Source: UKL13-2 sp043793345
GTDB lineage: Bacteria; Pseudomonadota; Gammaproteobacteria; Burkholderiales; Usitatibacteraceae
NCBI GenBank assembly: GCA_043793345.1
Contig: JAYVXF010000239.1
Location: 1 to 13,623, forward strand
Direction: 5' to 3'
DNA: 13,623 bases
Shown: one piece after another, positions 6,347 to 12,862 of the stretch
Layout of the letters: each line of letters opens with the position of its first letter
Position numbering within the stretch: position 1 is the stretch's first letter
Notes under the pieces: generated by a model
Told to the model about the DNA's origin: nothing
What the model saw: the letters and a program-made list of their open reading frames with translations, nothing else
The model's database searches: none
Translations under genes and position numbers: made by a program

Positions 6347-6572
6347 CTAGTGTAGTGTTGCATTCTGTTTGCGACTTAATCGAGAAAGCCGCAATATCCG
6401 TTAGCTGCACCTCCTTCCCCCGCTATGTGGGGGAAGGCCGGGATGGGGGGGTGTCGCAGATCGCGCGCCGTCGCTGGCATCGCCCCCATCCCGGCCTTCC
6501 CCCGTAGCCGGGGGAAGGAGCAGATTGGTGATCATCGTAATAGGCTGCATTAAATATGAAGCACTACACTAG
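6347..6572. repeat. MITE-like element with CTAGTGTAGTG terminal inverted repeats
   Basis: CTAGTGTAGTG at 6347-6357 reappears inverted as CACTACACTAG at 6562-6572, giving perfect 11-bp ends around 204 bases with no open frame of note. Because CTAG is itself a palindrome, the ends may instead be 7-bp repeats (TGTAGTG) flanked by a duplicated CTAG target, the YTAR-type target used by several IS5-related elements. The interior holds a GC-rich nested hairpin (6411-6520). It lies between the convergently placed phoR 3' end and the EIIA 5' end, so it probably shapes or supplies the leader of the PTS operon. The MITE label is inference from structure; other copies in the genome would confirm it. Confidence 0.6.
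6411..6520. repeat. GC-rich double-hairpin inverted repeat inside the MITE-like element
   Basis: Each 40-base arm (6411-6450 and 6481-6520) is itself a hairpin: CTCCTTCCCCC, a loop of 6-7 bases, then GGGGGAAGG. The GGGGGAAGGCCGGGATGGGGG block (21 bp) pairs exactly between the arms. Only the small inner loops differ (GCTATGT on one side, GGCTAC on the other after reverse complement). The central spacer is 30 bases. Similar CTCCTTCCCCC/GGGGGAAGG repeats are, to my knowledge, scattered between genes in many proteobacteria. As RNA it would form a very stable structure on either strand and could terminate or buffer transcription after phoR. Confidence 0.8.
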
Positions 6573-6601
6573 CCGATGGCTGCGGAAACCCCTTTCGCGA
6601 G

Positions 6602-7990
6602 CTACGCTGCCACCGCCTGCGGCTTGGGCGCTGCCGTACAGGCGCGCGCGACCGGGAAAAATGTCGAGAACTTCGACCCGTGATTGTCTACGCCGCGCGC
6701 ACTCTTGATGTCGAGACGACCACCGTGGCGGATCAACACGTGTTTCACAATCGCCAAGCCCAATCCGGTGCCGCCGGTGGCCTGCGAGCGTCCGCGATCA
6801 ACCCGATAGAAGCGCTCGGTGAGACGAGGGATATGTTCGGGCGCAATGCCTTCACCGTTGTCGCTCACACTAAACACCGGCACCCCATCCTCAATCGCCC
6901 AGCGCACGTCGATCTTTCCGCTGATCGGCGTATAGCGCACCGCATTGGAAATTAAATTGCCGAACGCGCTGCTGATTTCGTCGCGATTGCCGATCAGCCA
7001 AACCATTGCTGTTTCCAACGCAAGCGTATGTCGCCCCCCGGATAAGTGTTGTGCGTCGATGATGAGCGATTGCAACAATTCGGGCACATTGACCGGCGCT
7101 TCGGCCAGCACGTGGCTCTCATCCTCAAGCCGCGAGAGGGTGAGCAAATCTTCGACCAGCCGCTGCATGCGCGCGGCCTGCGCGGTCATGTGCATCAGTG
7201 ATTTTTCAACTAACGCGGTATTGGATGCGCCGGTGGCAGTCGCGTTCGACATTGTTTCCAGAAAGCCCGACATCACCGTGATCGGCGTGCGCAACTCGTG
7301 CGAAACATTGGCAACGAAATCGCGGCGCATGGTTTCCAGCCGCTCGCGTTCGGTCACGTCGCGCGACAGCAGCAGCATTTGTTCATCACCAAACGGCACC
7401 AGTTGCACCGTAAAAATCAGTTCTTTCAACGCACCACCGGCGTCGGCGCGCGTGTGTCGCAGCGTCAGCGGCACGCCGTATTGACGCGCATTCAGGTAGT
7501 CAATGAATTGCGGATAGCGGATCAGATAGGTAATGGTCTGCATGCGGTCATTGGCGCGCGAAATATTCCAGTGCGCCTCGGCCGTGGGGTTGAGCCAGAC
7601 GATGTTGTAGGCGTTGTCGAGCATCACTGCGCCATCGGGGAGTGCTGCCGCAGCCTGTTGAAAGCGCGCCAGTAAATCGGTGAGCGCTTGTTCGCTGAGC
7701 CGATGGTCGCGCAGCATGCGATAAAGCTGGATCAGCACGTCGCCCCAAAGTCCGCCTGCATCGGGCAGCGTGGCGGCCTTCGGGTCTTTCAGCCATTCGG
7801 ATAGTTGCGCCAAGTTCCACGCGTAGTAACCAAAGGCCGCAACCACCACCCATGCGCCCACGCCGACACCAACAGCAGTTCCGCCGATGAGTGTGGCAAT
7901 CGCGGCAACGAGCGCGGCAAACAACCCTACCCGGATCAAAGAAACGATCAGGAATTTTAGTGACGGCGACAAAAATGCAGGCGACAACAT
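6602..7990 (-). CDS. phoR: Phosphate regulon sensor histidine kinase PhoR
   Basis: Membrane sensor kinase that phosphorylates PhoB under phosphate limitation. In 462 residues it has two hydrophobic segments near the N-terminus (about 12-35 and 38-58) with almost no periplasmic loop, as in PhoR. A PAS domain follows (about 105-215, with ALPDGAVMLD and ending SRDVTERE). The HisKA H-box FVANVSHELRTP has the phosphorylated His231. The HATPase domain has the N-box NLISNAVRYTP (345-355), DNGEGI (377-382) and GTGLGLAIVKH (407-417). The start ATG 7990 gives MLSPAFLSPS. It follows phoB by 39 bases and is presumably cotranscribed. The last dozen residues are an alanine/proline tail outside the domain. 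No phoU or pst genes are adjacent. Confidence 0.93.
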   Translation of the reverse strand: MLSPAFLSPSLKFLIVSLIRVGLFAALVAAIATLIGGTAVGVGVGAWVVVAAFGYYAWNLAQLSEWLKDPKAATLPDAGGLWGDVLIQLYRMLRDHRLSEQALTDLLARFQQAAAALPDGAVMLDNAYNIVWLNPTAEAHWNISRANDRMQTITYLIRYPQFIDYLNARQYGVPLTLRHTRADAGGALKELIFTVQLVPFGDEQMLLLSRDVTERERLETMRRDFVANVSHELRTPITVMSGFLETMSNATATGASNTALVEKSLMHMTAQAARMQRLVEDLLTLSRLEDESHVLAEAPVNVPELLQSLIIDAQHLSGGRHTLALETAMVWLIGNRDEISSAFGNLISNAVRYTPISGKIDVRWAIEDGVPVFSVSDNGEGIAPEHIPRLTERFYRVDRGRSQATGGTGLGLAIVKHVLIRHGGRLDIKSARGVDNHGSKFSTFFPVARACTAAPKPQAVAA

Positions 7991-8029
7991 GATGGCGCTA
8001 TGTTACCGCGCCGGAAAACCTGCGCGCGA

Positions 8030-8728
8030 TCAATCTTTCGCGAACCGGTAACCACTGCCACGCACCGTCTGGATCAAGTCCTGGTGGTTGGCCGGTGTCA
8101 ATGCGGCGCGCAGGCGGCGGATGTGTACGTCGACAGTGCGCTCTTCAATGAACACATGATCGCCCCAGACAAAATCCAACAACTGGGTACGCGAATACAC
8201 GCGCTCCTGGTGCGTCATGAAAAAATGCAGCAGACGAAATTCGGTCGGGCCCATCGCGAGCGTTTTGCCGCTGCCGGTGACTTTGTGCGAAGCGGGGTCG
8301 AGTTTCAGGCCATGCACATCGATCACGTCCTGGGTCAGCTCCGGCGCGCGGCGGCGCAACACCGCCTTGATACGTGCCTCCAGCTCGCGCAGGCTGAACG
8401 GTTTGGTGATGTAGTCGTCGGCACCGGATTCCAGCCCTTTCAACTTATCTTCTTCCGCGCCTTTTGCGGTGAGCAAAATAATCGGCATTGATTTGGTACG
8501 CGAATCGCCACGCAGCTTTTTCGCCAATTCGATGCCGCTGATGCCGGGCAGCATCCAGTCGAGCAAGGCCAGATCCGGCAGCTCGTGCTGAATATGCTTT
8601 AACGCATCCTCACCGCTGCCATGGGTAAGCACGCGATAGCCACCCATTTCCAGATTGATCTGGATTAAATCCTGAATGGCGGGCTCGTCTTCGACGACCA
8701 TAATTGTCGGGTTCATATTTGCAGTCAT
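8030..8728 (-). CDS. phoB: Phosphate regulon response regulator PhoB
   Basis: OmpR/PhoB-family transcription factor that activates phosphate-starvation genes by binding Pho boxes. The receiver domain (residues about 8-125) has the acidic pair VVEDEP (E13-D14), phospho-acceptor Asp57 in LLDWMLPG, the switch Thr in LLTAKG and Lys109 in YITKPF. The C-terminal winged helix (about 135-230) includes GPTEFRLLHFFM, the RTQLLDFVWGDHVFIEERTVDVHIRRLR recognition region and VRGSGYRF. The 232-residue length is typical. The chosen ATG 8728 gives MTANMNPTIMVVEDE; a second ATG four codons in is possible. The upstream Pho box and -10 are positioned for PhoB to activate its own gene. Confidence 0.96.
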   Translation of the reverse strand: MTANMNPTIMVVEDEPAIQDLIQINLEMGGYRVLTHGSGEDALKHIQHELPDLALLDWMLPGISGIELAKKLRGDSRTKSMPIILLTAKGAEEDKLKGLESGADDYITKPFSLRELEARIKAVLRRRAPELTQDVIDVHGLKLDPASHKVTGSGKTLAMGPTEFRLLHFFMTHQERVYSRTQLLDFVWGDHVFIEERTVDVHIRRLRAALTPANHQDLIQTVRGSGYRFAKD

Positions 8729-8748
8729 TTCTTGGTTAACTGCATTGA

Positions 8749-8782
8749 AGCATATTTCAGCAGCATGACAGTTTCATGACGA
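8749..8782 (-). promoter_or_regulatory. Pho box and -10 of the phoB promoter
   Basis: Read on the minus strand: TCGTCAT-GAAA-CTGTCAT (8782 to 8765), ten bases, then TATGCT (8754 to 8749). The Pho box consensus is two CTGTCAT-type 7-mers four bases apart. Here the second is perfect and the first matches 5 of 7. In the E. coli phoB promoter the second repeat is also ten bases from its TATAGT -10, the same geometry as here. The -10 lies about 20 bases before the phoB ATG, so the transcript leader would be very short. PhoB-dependent autoregulation is inferred. Confidence 0.72.
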
Positions 8783-8794
8783 CGGAACACAAAT

Positions 8795-8823
8795 TTCAGG
8801 CGGAGCGCCCCGCGCGGTATCAT
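8795..8823 (+). promoter_or_regulatory. Possible promoter for the DUF971-ubiE operon
   Basis: TATCAT (8818-8823) is preceded at 17 bases by TTCAGG (8795-8800), a poor -35. If used, the transcript would begin near 8830, leaving a leader of about 20 bases before ATG 8851. That would agree with the shorter start of the DUF971 gene. The -35 match is only three of six, so this is tentative. Confidence 0.3.
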
Positions 8824-8850
8824 GTGCCTCCCGCTTTTACGTTTGAAAAT

Positions 8851-9222
8851 ATGTCCGGCTTGACCGCTACCTCCCCGCGACCCACCGATATCAAGCTGCA
8901 TCAGAAATCGCGCGAGCTCGAAATCGTTTTTGACGACGGCAAAACATTCCGTTTTAGCTGCGAATTTCTGCGCGTGTATTCGCCGTCGGCCGAAGTGCGC
9001 GGCCACGGGCCGGGGCAGGAAGTTTTGCAGGTGGGCAAGAAAAATGTCGAAATCAAAGCGATTGATCCGACCGGCACCTACGCCGTCAAGCTCACCTTTT
9101 CCGACGGTCACGATACCGGCCTTTACTCGTGGGATTATTTTTATGATTTGGGCGCGAGGCACGATGACTACTGGCAATCGTATCTGGCACGCATCAAGCA
9201 GGCCGGGGCGAGCCGGGAGTAA
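8851..9222 (+). CDS. DUF971 (GBBH-like N-terminal domain) protein
   Basis: A 123-residue protein consisting of a single DUF971 domain, the small zinc-ribbon-like fold found at the N-terminus of gamma-butyrobetaine hydroxylases and as a standalone protein in many bacteria. The conserved blocks are clear: PTDIKLHQKSRELE, FDDGKTFRF, EFLRVYSPSAEVRGHG, then SDGHDTGLYSWDYFYDLG. The exact role of standalone members is unknown; links to iron-sulfur and ubiquinone pathways have been proposed. I chose ATG 8851 (MSGLTATSP) because the domain starts there. An in-frame ATG at 8776 would add 25 non-family residues and lies inside the Pho box of the divergent phoB. It ends two bases before the ubiE start, and its last codons (CGGGAGTAA) supply the ubiE ribosome site. 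Confidence 0.87.
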   Translation: MSGLTATSPRPTDIKLHQKSRELEIVFDDGKTFRFSCEFLRVYSPSAEVRGHGPGQEVLQVGKKNVEIKAIDPTGTYAVKLTFSDGHDTGLYSWDYFYDLGARHDDYWQSYLARIKQAGASRE

Positions 9223-9224
9223 AA

Positions 9225-9977
9225 ATGGCGCCAACAGAGTCAAAAATGAACGACACACACTTTGGTTTTCAGCAGATACCCGAGGGCGAAAAATCGGCCA
9301 GGGTGCGCGAGGTTTTCAAGTCGGTCGCGCCGTCCTACGATGTGATGAACGATCTCATGTCGGGCGGCATGCATCGCGTGTGGAAGCGCTTTACGGTCGA
9401 CCTGGCCAATGTGAAACCGGGCGAAAAAGTATTGGACGTGGCGTCGGGCTCGGGCGATCTGGCGTTGGCGTTTGCCAAAAAAGTCGGCGCGCTCGGTGAG
9501 GTTTGGCAAACTGACATCAACGAGGCAATGCTAAAAGTGGGCCGCGACCGCTTGATCAATGCGGGCCACATGTTGCCGAACGCGCTTTGCGACGCCGAAA
9601 AATTGCCGTTCGCGAGTGAATCGTTTGACTTGGTCAGCGTCGCCTTTGGTTTACGCAACATGACGCACAAGGACATCGCACTGGCAGAAATGACGCGGGT
9701 GTTGAAGCCCGGCGGACGCTTGCTGGTGCTTGAATTTTCGAAGGTACACCCAACATTGAACAAAGTGTACGATGCCTACTCGTTCAAGGTGCTGCCGTTG
9801 CTGGGAAAATGGGTCGCGCGCGACGAAGACAGTTACCGTTATCTGGCCGAATCGATTCGCATGCATCCCGATCAGGAAACGCTCAAGGGTTTGATGGAGG
9901 TTGCGGGCTTGAAGCGCGTCGAGTTTTTTAATCTTGCCGCTGGTGTGGTGGCGCTGCATCGTGGGGTGAAGCTATGA
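9225..9977 (+). CDS. ubiE: Demethylmenaquinone/2-methoxy-6-polyprenyl-1,4-benzoquinol C-methyltransferase UbiE
   Basis: SAM-dependent class I methyltransferase that adds the C-methyl group in ubiquinone synthesis (and menaquinone where present). From ATG 9225 it is 250 residues. The UbiE signature YDVMNDLMSGGMHRVWK (about 38-54) is present. SAM motif I is VLDVASGSGDLAL (69-81), followed by the acidic strand end QTDIN. The LRNMTHKDIALAEMTRVLKPGG region and an LVLEFSKV segment come next. GGGAG lies about five bases before ATG 9225. Family members usually begin at MNDTHFGFQ, so ATG 9246 is a real alternative with a weaker ribosome site. Its stop overlaps the next start (ATGA at 9974-9977). Confidence 0.96.
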   Translation: MAPTESKMNDTHFGFQQIPEGEKSARVREVFKSVAPSYDVMNDLMSGGMHRVWKRFTVDLANVKPGEKVLDVASGSGDLALAFAKKVGALGEVWQTDINEAMLKVGRDRLINAGHMLPNALCDAEKLPFASESFDLVSVAFGLRNMTHKDIALAEMTRVLKPGGRLLVLEFSKVHPTLNKVYDAYSFKVLPLLGKWVARDEDSYRYLAESIRMHPDQETLKGLMEVAGLKRVEFFNLAAGVVALHRGVKL

Positions 9978-10309
9978 AGTTTTTGTGGTTGGCAATGATG
10001 GTCGCAGTGGGCGGCGCAAATGCGGAGACCACAAAACCGGTGACGCTGAAGCCCGGCAAGGCACATGAGAAATGCATGTCGCTGGTGCCCGAGCAAAAAA
10101 TTGAATACCGGTTCGAGTCGACCGCGAAAGTGAATTTCAATCTGCATTACCACAAGGGCGAACAGGTTTATTATCCGGTCAAGCTGGATCGAACCGAAGG
10201 TGAAACTGGTCGCTACGAAGCGAAGGCAAAAGAAACCTATTGCCTGATGTGGGAAAACAAAACGGGCGCCGATGTGGCGCTCACCTATAGCGCACGGGTC
10301 GTAAATTAA
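9974..10309 (+). CDS. Small secreted protein inside the ubi operon, possible GOLD-like beta-sandwich
   Basis: The 111-residue protein starts MKFLWLAMMVAVGGANA, a clear Sec signal peptide with a cleavage site after ANA (about residue 17), so it should be periplasmic. The mature part has strand-like segments: HEKCMSLVPEQKIEYRFES, VNFNLHYHKGEQVYYPVKL, then ETYCLMWENKTGADVALTY. The two cysteines could form a disulfide. The HYHKG-VYYP and YCLMWEN patterns resemble the layout of GOLD-type beta-sandwich domains, but this is only a visual comparison. The gene starts on the last bases of ubiE (ATGA overlap), so it is coupled to it. Its function is not known to me. Confidence 0.72.
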   Translation: MKFLWLAMMVAVGGANAETTKPVTLKPGKAHEKCMSLVPEQKIEYRFESTAKVNFNLHYHKGEQVYYPVKLDRTEGETGRYEAKAKETYCLMWENKTGADVALTYSARVVN

Positions 10310-10359
10310 TGGCATGGATGGTTGACGTTTAGCAGCATTTTATTTTCAAAGGAAAAATC

Positions 10360-11301
10360 ATGAAAAACTTTTTTATAGCGCTAGTGTTGATGCTGATGAC
10401 GACGGTATTTGCGGTCGGCGATGCGGATGCAAAGCGGCGTTTGGGTGGTGGCAAATCCACCGGCATGCAACGTGACAACGTGCAAAAAGATGTACCGAAA
10501 GCGCCGACGCAAAATAACGTGGCACCCGCTGGCGCACCGGCGGCCGCACCAGCAGCCGCGCCTGCCAGCGGCATGGGCAAGTGGCTGGGTCCGCTCGCCG
10601 GACTCGCCGCAGGCGGATTGTTGGCGTCCATGTTCATGGGTGGCGGCTTTAGCGGCTTGAAGATGATGGACATCCTGCTGTTTGCGGGCTTGGCGTTTGG
10701 GGCCTTCATGCTGTTTCGCATGTTCATGCAAAAGAAGGCGCTGCAGAGTGGATCGGGGGGCAACGCGCCGATGCAATATTCAGGCACCTTGGGTAACGCA
10801 AATCCGCAACCGGAAGCGCCGCTGCAGCGCAGCGCTTTGGCTGGCGGCGCGCCGGAAATCGGTAGCAAGCTGTTGACCGGGGCGAGCGCTGCAACGGTTG
10901 CAGCCGTCGCTGCCGCACCACGCGTGCCGGCCGATTTTGATGTGCCGGGCTTTGAGCGGCAGGCGCGCTTTGCGTTCATCCGTCTGCAAGCGGCCAATGA
11001 TGCCAAAGACGTGAACGACATCCGTGATTTCACCACGCCCGAAATGTACGCAGAACTCTCGCTGCAAATTCAGGAGCGCGATGCCGCTCCCCAAAAAACT
11101 GAAATCGTCTCGCTGAACGTGAATGTGCTGGAAGTTGTCAATGAAGGCCAGCGCGCCATCGCCAGCGTGCGCTACACGGGCGAGATTCGCGAGGAAGTCG
11201 GCGCGGCGGCTGAGGCGTTCGACGAAATCTGGCACGTCAGCAAGCGTCTTGACGATGCGAAATCGACCTGGTTGCTGGCAGGAATTCAGCAGCTGGTTTG
11301 A
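10360..11301 (+). CDS. Tim44-like domain membrane protein
   Basis: The 313-residue protein starts with a signal peptide or anchor (MKNFFIALVLMLMTTVFAVGDADA). A short KRRLGGGKSTGMQR motif seen in this family comes next, then an Ala/Pro-rich linker (about 48-70). Two hydrophobic Gly-rich segments follow (about 75-93 and 102-118). The C-terminal Tim44-like domain (about 195-313) contains FERQARFAFIRLQAANDAKD, RDFTTPEMYAEL, then FDEIWHVSKRLDD and WLLAGIQQL. Tim44 is the mitochondrial import motor adaptor. The bacterial relatives share its lipid/peptide-binding domain, and their role is unsettled. AAGGAAAAA lies just before ATG 10360. Its TGA overlaps the ubiJ ATG, and this gene sits in the same place in many betaproteobacterial ubi clusters (from memory). 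Confidence 0.88.
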   Translation: MKNFFIALVLMLMTTVFAVGDADAKRRLGGGKSTGMQRDNVQKDVPKAPTQNNVAPAGAPAAAPAAAPASGMGKWLGPLAGLAAGGLLASMFMGGGFSGLKMMDILLFAGLAFGAFMLFRMFMQKKALQSGSGGNAPMQYSGTLGNANPQPEAPLQRSALAGGAPEIGSKLLTGASAATVAAVAAAPRVPADFDVPGFERQARFAFIRLQAANDAKDVNDIRDFTTPEMYAELSLQIQERDAAPQKTEIVSLNVNVLEVVNEGQRAIASVRYTGEIREEVGAAAEAFDEIWHVSKRLDDAKSTWLLAGIQQLV

Positions 11302-11903
11302 TGTTAGCGGGCCCCACATTCGCGTTTCCGGCCGTCCAGTTTTTCAACCGCGTGTTGTCGGACTATCCGGCAGCACGCCGCCGATTACGCGCCCATGACG
11401 GCAAGGTAGTCGCCGCACAGGTCGGCTCGGTTCAAACGTGCATGCGGGTCACCGCTGACGGTGAAATGGAGTTGGTCGGTAACGCAGGCACTCCCACACC
11501 TGATGCGGATGTTTCGCTGACCGTGCCGCTGTCGCTGCTGCCGCGCTTGGTGAACAAGGATGAAACCGCACTGGCGCAAATTGTCTTCAGCGGCGACGCT
11601 GAATTGGCCGCGACAATATCGGATATTGCGCGCAATGTTGAATGGGATGTCGAGGCGGATTTGAGCCGCGTGGTGGGTGATGTGGCGGCGCACCGGATGG
11701 TTGAGTCCGCACAGCGCGCACGCGCGTGGCAAACCGATGCGAGGCAACGCTTCACCGCGAATGTGGCCGAATATTTGATCGAAGAACGGCAGGCATTTAT
11801 CACCACGCGAGAACTCGAAACACTCGCGCGACAAAACGAAACCCTGCGCGACGATATCGCGCGGCTGGATGCGCGGCTGTTAAAAATACAGTTGCGTGGC
11901 TGA
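11301..11903 (+). CDS. ubiJ: Ubiquinone biosynthesis accessory factor UbiJ (SCP2 domain)
   Basis: The 200-residue protein has an SCP2-like lipid-binding domain in its first half (FPAVQFFNRVLSDYP, then VPLSLLPRLVNKDE and VFSGDAELA). The C-terminal half is charged and helical, ending in a coiled coil (RELETLARQNETLRDDIARL, about 165-190). This is the layout of UbiJ, which in E. coli binds ubiquinone intermediates and, with UbiK, helps organise the soluble Ubi complex. Position agrees: it lies between ubiE and ubiB as in the E. coli ubiEJB cluster. The ATG overlaps the stop of the Tim44-like gene (TGATG at 11299-11303); a TTG one codon earlier is open but unlikely. The DVEADLSRVVGDVAAHR stretch is typical of the family. 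Confidence 0.88.
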   Translation: MLAGPTFAFPAVQFFNRVLSDYPAARRRLRAHDGKVVAAQVGSVQTCMRVTADGEMELVGNAGTPTPDADVSLTVPLSLLPRLVNKDETALAQIVFSGDAELAATISDIARNVEWDVEADLSRVVGDVAAHRMVESAQRARAWQTDARQRFTANVAEYLIEERQAFITTRELETLARQNETLRDDIARLDARLLKIQLRG

Positions 11904-12048
11904 TGGTTTGCTGCCGCATCGGCAGGCGTAGACCCAGCATTGATGCGCGTTTCGAAGGCAAAATGCTCTGGGACGCCCGTGTAATGGACATCTTGGCAAT
12001 GTGGACTCGGCGATTTTTTAATCCGCAATTGATCGCACTGTCGGCCTC

Positions 12049-12582
12049 ATGATCAACCCCGCGCCACCTAAAAGTCTTGCGCGCCGCATCCTTCGCGGCG
12101 CATTCACCATTCCTCTGGCGCTGTGGATTTTTCTGGAGGAGTGGGTGTGGGACGCGATGCTCGCGGTCATGTCGTGGCTTGGGAAGTTGCCACCGATTCG
12201 CTGGGTCGAAACGCAGATTCAGAAGTTACCCGCCTATGCGGCGCTGATCGCGTTCGTGATCCCCGCCGCTATTTTGCTGCCGTTCAAGCTGGCCGCGTTC
12301 TGGCTGATCGCGCATGGTCACGCCGTGTATGGCCTCTGGGTGTTCGTCATCGCCAAAGTGGTCGGCACCGCGTTTCTCGCGCGGATTTTTTCGCTGACCA
12401 AACCGGCGCTGCTGACCATCGGCTGGTTCAACCGCGCCTACCTGGCGATTACGGCGTGGAAGGAACGGCTGTACGCCTATGTGCGGGCATTGCCTCTGTA
12501 TCAGCGCATTCGGGCGCGCGCACGCGCAATGAAGCTCGCCGTGAAAGCGTGGTGGCGAGAGGTGTTTAGGCGGGCGCGGTAG
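12049..12582 (+). CDS. Uncharacterised membrane protein between ubiJ and ubiB (177 aa)
   Basis: No named family recognised. The N-terminus is basic (PPKSLARRILRG) and is followed by a hydrophobic segment rich in Trp (about 18-45: IPLALWIFLEEWVWDAML). There are two further probable membrane helices (about 70-92 and 94-112). A strongly basic C-terminal tail (about 140-177, RIRARARAMKLAVKAWW) is likely cytoplasmic and perhaps amphipathic. PIRWVETQIQKLPAY between the first two segments looks like a conserved interfacial stretch. There are no catalytic motifs. The gene lies 145 bases after ubiJ, lacks a clear ribosome site, and runs toward ubiB. Co-location suggests, but does not show, a part in membrane quinone synthesis. 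Confidence 0.75.
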   Translation: MINPAPPKSLARRILRGAFTIPLALWIFLEEWVWDAMLAVMSWLGKLPPIRWVETQIQKLPAYAALIAFVIPAAILLPFKLAAFWLIAHGHAVYGLWVFVIAKVVGTAFLARIFSLTKPALLTIGWFNRAYLAITAWKERLYAYVRALPLYQRIRARARAMKLAVKAWWREVFRRAR

Positions 12583-12790
12583 TTATACTAATTCCAAATA
12601 ATTACAGCTGTCATTTACCGTCATTCCCACCTATGCCGGAATGACGAACAGCTAATACCAATTCCAAATCATTACAACAGTAATTTATCGTCATTCCCGC
12701 GCAGGCGGGAATCCAAGTTTGCGCGACGAAAATTAGATTCCCGCCTGCGCGGGAATGACGGCGCGATTATTGATCTATTGTTATGGAAAT
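12583..12790. repeat. dRS3-like inverted-repeat element in two partial copies before ubiB
   Basis: Two related units lie 70 bases apart. Each starts with an AATTCCAAATNATTACA segment (12590 and 12660) and leads into CGTCATTCCC. The first ends in a simple hairpin, CGTCATTCC (12619-12627) with GGAATGACG (12638-12646). The second has a perfect 25-bp inverted repeat (12689-12713 with 12736-12760) around a 22-base loop. Each arm contains ATTCCC-N8-GGGAAT, the pattern of the Neisseria dRS3 repeat (12693-12712 and 12737-12756). The sequence after the right arm, read inverted, loosely resembles the left lead-in, suggesting imperfect ends of a MITE. No T-run follows the stems, so it is not a classic terminator, though it could still weaken read-through into ubiB. 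Confidence 0.75.
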
Positions 12791-12862
12791 CGAATAAGAC
12801 CCGCGTCGATGATTTGCGCAGCCCAGCCTCTTTATGATCGCAACAGGCTAAAATCGCAACTC

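Noticed and set aside
8776..8850. N-terminal extension of the DUF971 protein from ATG 8776
   Set aside because: The added 25 residues are unlike the family, there is no ribosome site, and the ATG lies inside the phoB Pho box.
8725..9258. Minus-strand open frame of 177 codons over the DUF971 gene
   Set aside because: Shadow of the DUF971 coding strand; its composition is explained by reverse reading of a high-GC gene.
10329..11036. Minus-strand 235-codon frame over the Tim44-like gene
   Set aside because: Arises from the Ala/Pro/Gly-rich codons of the real gene and has no recognisable motifs.
11912..11926. CTGCCG-CAT-CGGCAG hairpin after ubiJ as a terminator
   Set aside because: Short stem with a three-base loop and no T-run, so not supportable as a terminator.
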